A stretch of 64,000 nt of DNA from Tupaia tana (taxonomy: Eukaryota; Chordata; Mammalia; Scandentia; Tupaiidae), in assembly GCA_026018925.1 (NCBI GenBank), contig JAKSZU010000011.1:7426985-7490984 (forward strand), in the 5' to 3' direction. Below, piece after piece: positions 57,011 to 64,000 of the stretch (positions are counted from its first letter, which is position 1; each line of letters opens with the position of its first letter). Under the pieces are notes generated by a model. The model saw nothing but the letters and a program-made list of their open reading frames with translations, had not been told where the DNA came from and ran no database searches. The position numbers were made by a program, and so were the translations under genes.

Positions 57011-57286
57011 TTTAGCTCCTGTAGTGCAGTGATTAAGGACTAGGTGGTCAAAGCAAGATCCCAAATGGCCAACCAAGGTATGAATTCTGGTTCCAGTGGC
57101 TTGAAAAACAGGCCAGGCATATGTATGCACCTACTCAGGATGCTGACAGGATGCAAGAGTGGAGGAAAGGGGATGGTGGCGTGGCCAGGTCCCATTGGTG
57201 AGCCCTCTCTCTCTTCTTCCCCTCCAACCCCCTGCACATAGGCACACATCCCCTTTGGCATTAAAAAAGGAAAAAAAAAAAAAAAA
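57011..57286 (+). mobile_element. tRNA-derived SINE, old type C
   Basis: TTTAGCTCCTGTAGTGCAGT, AGATCCCAAATGGCCAACC, GGCTTGAAAAACAGGCCAG, GATGGTGGCGTGGCCAGG, CCTTTGGCATTAAAAAAGG tail. Confidence 0.85.
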
Positions 57287-57523
57287 GTTCAGTATTGTTC
57301 ACTTGGGTAAAAAAAAAGGGAAAAAATATCTAAATATCAAAAAGGAAAAGCTGATTAAACAAAATAAGGCATGTCCATATACTGTCCATATACAATTCTT
57401 AAAAGTCATGCTATACCTAATATCGACATGGAAGGATGATCATGACATTACTATATGAAAAAAGTATGTATTCCATGTAAATCATTCTGTGACAAATTAA
57501 TATGCGTGTATGTGTGAGGGAGT

Positions 57524-57554
<31 letters not shown>

Positions 57555-57566
57555 AAAAGCCCCTAA
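57287..57566. other. A-rich interval with (TG)n
   Basis: (TG)n with interruptions at 57508-57554. Otherwise unrecognised. Confidence 0.5.
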
Positions 57567-57648
57567 TATTAGGTCACTGGAAAAGTCAGGATGCATTTTT
57601 GCATAGAAAACCAGAAAAATATATCATGACTCTTCTGTCAACCCAATA
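57567..57648. mobile_element. Mariner-like MITE copy 6
   Basis: TATTAGGTCACTGGAAAAGT mirrors CATGACTCTTCTGTCAACCCA; the centre is TTTTTGCATAGAAAACCAG. TA at the left and an AATA/TA-like right end. Confidence 0.88.
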
Positions 57649-57736
57649 ATATGAACCAAAATGTTAACAAGTGGATCTCTTTAGGTGGGACATGAACACC
57701 ATGAAGGTAGAGGCATTTTTGTTGTTGTCCTCTGTT

Positions 57737-58020
57737 TTTTTTTTTTTTTTTTTTTTTTCTTTTTTTTTTGGAGAGGTTTTTGCTATAGGGCGCGTGCGCT
57801 CGCCAGACAGAGAGAGAGAGACAGAGAGATAGAAAGCGAGAAATCACCCCCCAGGGGGGATGGCCACGCCGCAATCCCTTCTCCTCCATTCTCCTCTCGG
57901 GATCTTGGGCACGCATGCACACGCGCCCGGCGTGAGTTTAAGCCACCGGGTCCGGGACTCGAACCGCGGTCAACTACGTGGGAGTCCAGCGACATAGCCA
58001 TTACGCTAACTGCTGGTCCC
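57737..58020 (-). mobile_element. Young CpG-rich tRNA-derived SINE, type A
   Basis: Near-consensus minus copy: long T-run, GCTATAGGGCGCGTGCGCTC, CACCCCCCAGGGGGGATGG, GGGACTCGAACCGCGGTC, GCTAACTGCTGGTCCC. Short TSD TCCTCTGTTTT on both sides. Both-strand open frames here (142 and 107 codons) reflect its intactness, not coding. Confidence 0.97.
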
Positions 58021-58034
58021 TCCTCTGTTTTAAC

Positions 58035-58400
58035 ACTCACACACAGAATAGCCCCCGGCATTAGGCTGAGGCAACTGGATCCCACATGGCTGACTGCACA
58101 GTTCAATACTTAGACCCAGCAGCTTGAAACATGTTTGTCACATATGTGTGTGTGTGTGCCCAAAATCTTTTTTTATTTTGAGAGAGATTTTTGCCATTAT
58201 TAAGCTGCTGGATCCAGGACTTGAATGGCGGTCAACTACGGGGGAGTCCAGGGATGAAACCATTACATCATCTGCTGGTTCCTGCCCAAAATCTTGAAAA
58301 GAGGGACAGATGAGGAGAAGGGATTGCGGTGTGACTATTCCTCATGGGGAGTACTTTTTCACTTTATCTCTCTGTTTCTCTCTGGCAAAATTTCTAAAAA
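58035..58400 (+). mobile_element. Old type C SINE split by an internally deleted SINE
   Basis: Left part: GGCATTAGGCTGAGGCAACT, GGATCCCACATGGCTGAC, CTTGAAACATGTTTGTC, (TG)n, GCCCAAAATCTT. Right part from 58283: TGCCCAAAATCTTGAAAAG, GGATTGCGGTGTGAC, TCTCTGGCAAAATTTC. Confidence 0.88.
58170..58282 (-). mobile_element. Internally deleted type A SINE, nested
   Basis: 113-bp minus insertion: GAGAGAGATTTTTGCCATTA joins directly to TTAAGCTGCTGGATCCAGG, so the GA-rich tract, hairpin and middle are absent while the tRNA part and 3' end remain. 13-bp TSD TGCCCAAAATCTT at 58157-58169 and 58283-58295. Confidence 0.9.
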
Positions 58401-58432
58401 ATAAAGTAAAAATTGTTATTGCTATTCTTTTT

Positions 58433-58721
58433 TTAAAATTTTTTTTTAATTTTTAATTTTTTTCCTTTTTTTTTTTTTGGAGAGGTTTTTGCTATAGGGC
58501 GCGTGCACTCACCAGAAAGACAGAGAGAGACAGAAAGAGAGAAATCACCCCCCAGGGAGGATGGACAAGCCACAATCCCTTCTCCTCCATTCTCCTCTCG
58601 GGATCTTGGGAATGCACGCAGGCGCGCTCAGCGTGAGTTTAAGCCACCGGGTCCGGGACTCGAACCGCGGTTGACTACATGGGAGTTCAGCGACCTAGCC
58701 ATTACACTAACTGCTGGTCCC
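58433..58721 (-). mobile_element. Young tRNA-derived SINE, type A
   Basis: Minus copy: T-rich tail, GGAGAGGTTTTTGCTATAGG, CACCCCCCAGGGAGGATGG, GGGACTCGAACCGCGGTTG, ACTAACTGCTGGTCCC. TSD TATTGCTATTCTTT at both ends. Confidence 0.96.
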
Positions 58722-58811
58722 TATTGCTATTCTTTTATTTTTGATTATATTTTCTCATTGATCTGCAATCAAAACATTATTTGAATAAATATATATTTTT
58801 TAAACTACATA

Positions 58812-59063
58812 AAAAAGATTGTACAAGAGTGTGTGCACTTACCAGAGAGAAACAGAAAGTGAGAGAGAGAGAGAAACTATCTACCCCAAAAGGGGTATGG
58901 AGAGGCTGCAATCTCTTCTCCCCTATTTCTCCATCCTTTTGGGAGTTGGGGCATACATGAACATCCATCCAGTGTGTTTTTCAAGCTACCAGGCTGGAAT
59001 TTGAACCTTGGTTGGCCATGTGGGATCCAGCTCCCTTAACCACTAGGGCAAAGGGCTAGTCCC
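58812..59063 (-). mobile_element. tRNA-derived SINE, type C
   Basis: Minus copy: AAGAGTGTGTGCACTTACCA, TACCCCAAAAGGGGTA hairpin (58882-58897), GTTTTTCAAGCTACCAGGCT, ATTTGAACCTTGGTTGGCC, GGGCTAGTCCC. Confidence 0.9.
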
Positions 59064-59165
59064 ACAATAATTTTTTTTTGATGCTGCCTTTCATTTATTT
59101 ATTTGGTTTGTTAATTTCTTCCGTGAGTAGTGAGAGAAAGAAAGATAGGACCCCCTAATAGCATT

Positions 59166-59420
59166 TTTTTCTTTTTGAGAGATTTTTGCTATAGAGGGCA
59201 TGTACTCGCCAGAGAAAGAGACAGAGAAACAGAAAGCAAGAAATCACCGCCTGGGGGGATAGCCATGCTGAAATCCCTTCTTCTCCATTCTCCTCTTGGG
59301 ATTTGGGGTATGAATGCACACAAGCCCAGCATGAGACTCAAGCCGCTGGGTCTGGGACTTGAACTGCAGTCAGTCATGTGGGAGTCCAGTGTCTTATCCA
59401 CTATGCCACCTGCTGGTACC
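59166..59420 (-). mobile_element. tRNA-derived SINE, type A
   Basis: Minus copy: TTTGAGAGATTTTTGCTATA, GAGGGCATGTACTCGCC, GGACTTGAACTGCAGTCAGT, ATGCCACCTGCTGGTACC. Flanks CTAATAGC / CCAATAGC fit a TSD. Confidence 0.93.
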
Positions 59421-60838
59421 CCCACCCCCCAATAGCGTAGTAACATAATGATCCATAATATTCAGCTAGCCCTGGAACATGGCGACGTGCAGACCTGGCA
59501 CATTCAAGGTAGTCTCCAAACATGAACCTGGAACATTCCCACCTGGGCCAGCCTCACAGAGCATCACGTTTACCACTGTGCCAACCTCTGGCTTTCCATG
59601 AAATGCTACTTTTTGAAAGACTAATTCAACAGCAAAATCAAATGTTTTACAAATGGAAGTGGAAATAATTCTATATACCTGCAGCACTGTAAGGTTTAGA
59701 GAATAATCTATGCAAATATGCTCCGTAAAGTCTACAGTACTGGATGAATGTAAGAAACGACCATGTTAGGATTGTACATTCCAAAGCTAAACAAGTTTCG
59801 TATGTGCTTCAGCTGGTAGCTTTCCTTGTAGCAATTTCACTTCAACAATTAGAGATGTAGTCAGCATTACTTACAGAAGCAAAAAGTTACAGCAACAGAG
59901 AACTGTTTAGAAAAGTTGAGGCAGATCCAGTAAAAAAAAATAAATAAAAACACGTCACCATTAAAATGTATTCTGTAGAAGAGTATTGACTAACATACAC
60001 ATTCTCTGATATAACCTCTCTAAAAATCACGGATATGCAACGTAAGTAAAATAAACCCACTTACAGCTTATAAGACTATTATGTCAAAAATTCAAAATAA
60101 TTGTTATAATGTTCTGCAAGTTCTTCTATTTTTCCATTTCTTGATTCACGCTACTTGAATTTATTCAGTTTGTCACTTGTTTCTCAAGATTCCATTAGTC
60201 AAAGCCATCTATAACATTTTATCTTTCAGCTGCAAAATTAGAAACATTTTCTGGGTGGCTTTCATCCTTTGAAAGCATACCCGCTTTAAAGCCACAATCT
60301 GGTTTCGAATGAAGCATGTGTATATATTACAAAACATGAATGTAATTTATTTTTACATTTTAATGTTAGTGGTTTCTTATACATATCTCTTTATGCACTA
60401 GTCACTACTTCATAAATCAGAAGCTGAATCTCATTTTCTCTCCTGAAAACAAATGTAAAACTTGCTTTCCAAAGCTTTACTTTTTTTACTTTCACAGAAA
60501 GATCACAGAAATAGGGCAAAAGAAGAAACACTCAGAACTAAATGAATAACAGCTCAAGAAAAGTATTAAAAACTAATAGATATGTGTTACTTGAATCCTT
60601 TTATAAATGTGACTAGGACATTTTTTTCTCAGAGAACTCTACTGGAAAATGAAATTTTTGATATTATTCAGTCACACAGATGCATTTGTTAATTTGAACA
60701 CCAGCTCTCTAAAAAAAATTTAATTTAAAAAAAAGAAGATACAACAGCAATAAACTCTTCCTTTTCACTAAAGACTATTCCTTTACCAATCTGCTCTCTA
60801 AAAACTCAGTTGAACCATTGCTGCCTAGTGATTTTTTT
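59421..60838. other. 1.4 kb mostly unique AT-rich interval
   Basis: 59465-59590 is GC-richer and may be a very old tRNA SINE, not callable. The rest has no recognised feature. Confidence 0.4.
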
Positions 60839-61087
60839 TTTTTTTTTAATTTTTGTGAGATTTCTGCTATAGGGCACACGTGCTCATCAGAGAGACAGAA
60901 AGTGAGAAATCACCCCCCCACGTGGGATAGTTATGCTGCAATCCCTTCTCCTCCATTCTCCTCTGGAGATTTTGGGCATGCACGCATAAGCGCCCAGTGT
61001 GTATTAAGCCACTGGGTCTGGGACTCCAACTGTGGTCAACTACTTGAAGAGTCCATCAATGTAACCATTATACCATCTGCTGGTCCC
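60839..61087 (-). mobile_element. tRNA-derived SINE, type A
   Basis: Minus copy: GAGATTTCTGCTATAGGGCA, hairpin CCCACGTGGG (60917-60926), CACTGGGTCTGGGACTCC, ACCATCTGCTGGTCCC. TSD CCTAGTGATTTTT. Confidence 0.95.
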
Positions 61088-61980
61088 ACCTAGTGATTTT
61101 TATTCTCCTTACACTATTTAAAACCACTAACAAAAATGGCCTCACATTCCTTTCTTTGAAATCTATGAGTTTGCCTAACAGCATGGAAACTAAAATATTT
61201 CTAACACATCACTGAGAAAGTATTCTCATTTGAGAAACCCATGGATATATACTAATCACACCAGAATTCTGCTATGAAGATTTCTGAAGTATTGTGATGT
61301 TTCCAAATGAAATCAGAGCCTAAGACAAGTGGAAGAAAGCAACGTGGATGACGCACGATGAGGAAGCTGATTTGCCCGATGAACACGAGGCCACATCTCG
61401 TGCTCTGCAGAGCCTATGGGGACACGTGGCCTGTGCAGGAGGAGCGTGGCGAAGTGCTAAGGGAAGTACAAGGGCCGTGTGAGATGCCAGAGCAGCGCTG
61501 GGAAACCAACCTGAGAGGGGAGTATGATGATCACAGAAGAGGCAAATGCTTCACATTTTTTGGTACCAGAAAGAATCCCATCATGTGTTTTGTGGCTTTC
61601 CTCAGTAGTTTTAAAATTTACAGAACCCAGCTGACCCCCTATAGCAAACATACTTCTACCGGCTATGAAATCAAGCAGCCAGCTAAACACACAGTCCTTT
61701 CAAGACTTCTGAAATCCTGGCAGATGTTCAGTTTCTGTCAGTTTCTACATACTTGAAAATCATCCCAATTTTTCCCTCCAGACACTCTCTTGCTACAACT
61801 GACAGTTTTTCATTGTTATTTTTTGATGAAAAAGTCTTAAGTGAGAGAATTTAGTGAGAGAACTGCTCCAACTCAAGGCAACGTTTATCTTTTACAGAAT
61901 TTTATTTGGGGGTTTTCTGAAGCATTTCATTTTTGTTATTGTTGTTATTTCCCCTGCCGAATCACTACACTTTTATTTTA
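61088..61980. other. Unassigned interval with a GC-richer 132-codon open frame
   Basis: 61320-61560 is GC-richer and rich in CpG compared with its flanks. A 132-codon plus-strand frame runs 61358-61756, with no recognisable domain. See findings. Confidence 0.4.
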
Positions 61981-62300
61981 CGTTATTTTTAATGTTTATA
62001 TCCTATTTGAAAATTTTTAATTTATTTTACTGTCTTTTCATTGTCAGAGGGTGTGTGTGCTTGCCAGAAAGACAAAGTCAGAGAAGGAGAAAGAAAGAGA
62101 GGAGGGAAGAATAGGAAGTGTTCCCCAGTGGGGTATATTCATGCCATAGTCCCGTCTCCTCCATTTCTCCACCTGGTCAAGATTTGGGGCACACAAGCAC
62201 ATGCTCCTGGTCTGTTTTTCAAGCCTCCAGGGTTGAGACTCAAACCATAATTGGCCACGTGAGACCCAGCTCACTTAACCCCTAGGCCACAGAGCTGGCC
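61981..62300 (-). mobile_element. tRNA-derived SINE, type C with AT-rich tail
   Basis: Minus copy: AT-rich tail, TTGTCAGAGGGTGTGTGTGC, CCCCAGTGGGG hairpin, GTTTTTCAAGCCTCCAGGG, GACTCAAACCATAATTGGCC, AGAGCTGGCCC. TSD CTACACTTTTATTT / CTACACTTCTATTT. Confidence 0.9.
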
Positions 62301-62435
62301 CTACACTTCTATTTAAAACACTTTGTTTGAATCTCTTAGTATCCATGAAGAATAAATACACCTCTTTTTGAAAAGAAAAGAAAATAGGAGGACTGAAAAG
62401 GAGAATGTGCTTCTAGTTTAAAACTCCTCACCTAC

Positions 62436-62706
62436 AGGACTAGCAGTTAGCGTAATGGCTATGTCGCTGGACTCCCATGTAGTTGACCGTGGTTCAAGTC
62501 CCAGACTCGGTGGCTTAAACTAACGCTAGGCGTGTGTGTGTGTGTGTGCCCAAGATCCTGAGAGCAGAATGGAGGAGAAGGGATTGCGGTGTGGCTATCC
62601 TCCGTGGGGGGTGATTTCTCGCTTTCTGTCTCTCTGTCTCTCTCTGTCTTTCTGACAAGCACATGCGCCCCATAGGAAAAATCTCTCTCTAAAAAAAAAA
62701 AAAAAA
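62436..62706 (+). mobile_element. tRNA-derived SINE, type A
   Basis: GGACTAGCAGTTAGCGTAAT, GGTTCAAGTCCCAGACTCGG, (TG)n at 62532-62547, ATCCTCCGTGGGGGGTGAT, CT tract, A-tail. TSD ACTCCTCACCTA on both sides. Confidence 0.95.
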
Positions 62707-63742
62707 CCCAAAACACTCCTCACCTAGATTTATAGCTAAATAAAGGTAATAGTTAAAAAAAATTAAATATACTCAAAATAGCCAAATAAAGTCATTTCGC
62801 TATATTATTATTTAAATTTTCATTAAAAATACATTCATGATTATGACTATTTGATAATGAAATCATGACTATTTATTTCATACAATTATGAAATCATGAT
62901 TATTCTCTTTGCTAAGAAATATGGACGGCAGCAAAAAGAAGGAACAACCTCAATGAGGTCGCATTGTGGTTTATAGAAGGGCATACTTTTGGTAAGGTGG
63001 TAAGATGACTGAACTTCACTACAAGATTGTTTTAACATTAAAAGTAACAACAATAATAAAACCTTATTTGAAATAGATTGATTCTTCTCTAAATAGTTAA
63101 TAATACACTGCAGAAACACAATGATTTTAGGCATCGTCAAATTAAATTCCTATTATTTTTCAGCTTAGTAACTTCTAACTCCTTCAGACAGGGTGTTTTC
63201 CTGCTGGTAACATGAATTCCTGTTTTATAACTGTGCCAACTCCTTCTGGGTGTTCTGGTGATGAAAATGGTTTTCCTTAAGTTTTAGCCAAGCCTCTTTT
63301 TTAAGCTTTTTTATTTTTTACTATTATAGTATCTTATGAAAAAGCCACAACATTAGGACAAACCACACTGACTACACAGGGTGAAAATATTTGAAGAAAT
63401 TATTTTGATGTTTAAAATAATAAGGGAAAAGACGCATGAAAATTATATAGTAATTATTTTTTTAAATAATCTGAGTCCATATTCCAGGTTAACTAAATAC
63501 TAAATTATCCATTAAAAAACAAACAAACTGGATATGCATGTTTAAAATACATTTTATTTTGTAAAGTGGCAGAAAGTTATGAGAAACCGAAAACACTTAA
63601 CCCAAGGAATTCTGGCCATTTGAAGTGAATACTCTACTGTCACTTTCTTCAATGTATTTAAAAACCATGCACCACAAAAAAAGGTACGAACTAGTTATAT
63701 AACCCACAGACCTGTACAGGATATACAGTGTTATAAGTTCTA
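62707..63742. other. 1 kb AT-rich unique interval
   Basis: No recognised repeat or gene. Confidence 0.4.
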
Positions 63743-63935
63743 GGGCCAACAGGTGGTGTGGTGGTTAAGGCGCTGGGCTCCCACAGGGCTGACTGCAGTT
63801 CGAGTCCCAGACCAGGCAGCTTGCTTTCTCACTCCCTCTCTCCCTCTCTCCTTCTCTCTGTATCTCTCTGGTGAGTATGCGTACCCTATAGCAAACTGAA
63901 AAGTAATTATAATAACAAGTAAAATAAAATAAACA
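63743..63935 (+). mobile_element. tRNA-derived SINE, short type B, best copy
   Basis: AGGGCCAACAGGTGGTGTGG, GGTTAAGGCGCTGGGCTCCC, CAGTTCGAGTCCCAGACC, GCAGCTTGCTTTCTCACTCC, (CT)n, ACCCTATAGCAAACTG, and AT-rich tail. It shows that type B lacks the middle (GGAGAAGGGATTGCGG) of type A. Confidence 0.94.
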
Positions 63936-64000
63936 ATTTTTTAGAAAAAAATGAGCTCACAGTGCTTCTCCATCAATATGAATGATTTTTAAAATATGAC

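Noticed and set aside
57770..58020. CpG-rich patch resembling a small CpG island/promoter
   Set aside because: The CpGs belong to a young SINE that has not yet decayed.
57685..58113. 142-codon open frame with repeated peptide RSTTWESSDIAITLTAGP
   Set aside because: That peptide recurs in many frames here because it is the translation of the SINE tRNA region.
1..64000. A novel multi-gene system (defence, biosynthetic or phage-like)
   Set aside because: No cluster of real coding genes exists here; the content is interspersed repeats and unique non-coding mammalian DNA.

Overview
This window is nuclear DNA of a placental mammal and I find no confident protein-coding gene in it. The evidence for a mammal is direct. 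There are fragments of mammalian-wide repeats (MIR, L2, MER5A, the 3' end of LINE-1 ORF2), short mariner-like palindromic elements, many microsatellites, an AT-rich background, and about 60 copies of tRNA-derived SINEs. The dominant SINE begins GGGACCAGCAG, carries Pol III A and B boxes, has a pyrimidine-rich body and an A-rich tail. It is not the primate Alu, rodent B1/B2, carnivore, ruminant, horse or rabbit SINE as I know them. A lineage with its own tRNA SINE is implied. A colugo (Dermoptera, whose tRNA SINEs are called CYN) is my best guess, but I could not check it against a library. The window is probably intronic or intergenic; no flanking gene could be identified.

Four SINE types are used in the annotation. 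Type A (about 245-265 bp) ends ...CCCTATAGCAAAAACCTCTCC plus A-tail and includes very young, CpG-rich copies. Type B is a short form (about 150 bp plus an AT-rich tail). Type C is an older long form, most copies with TTGAAAAACA-like sequence after the B box. Type D is a distinct family containing GAAGGTTCTGGGT and usually ending in a TAAACTTTAA-like tail. Many copies keep target-site duplications (TSDs).

Layout: 1-6.8 kb is SINE-dense with an L2 fragment. 6.8-10 kb is AT-rich unique sequence. 10-16.2 kb has a MIR, a 105-nt pyrimidine tract, SINEs, MER5A and mariner MITEs. 16.2-20.5 kb is nearly free of recognisable repeats. 20.5-24.5 kb is a SINE/MITE cluster. 24.5-29.4 kb is the longest repeat-poor stretch. 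29.4-39.4 kb holds SINEs, MIR, L2 and a LINE-1 ORF2 fragment. 39.4-48.5 kb is rich in L2/MIR with nested SINEs. 48.5-53 kb is mostly unique with old MIR pieces. 53-59.5 kb is the densest SINE cluster, with nested insertions. 59.5-64 kb is mostly unique with four SINEs.

Nearly all longer open frames lie on SINE bodies, mostly in antisense orientation, and are not genes. The best candidates for further work are a hairpin in the SINE body whose sequence differs among divergent copies while its pairing is kept, a site hit twice by SINEs leaving three copies of one TSD, tandem duplications at the B box in two neighbouring SINEs, six copies of a mariner-type MITE, an unidentified repeat pair, and a few weak exon-like segments.
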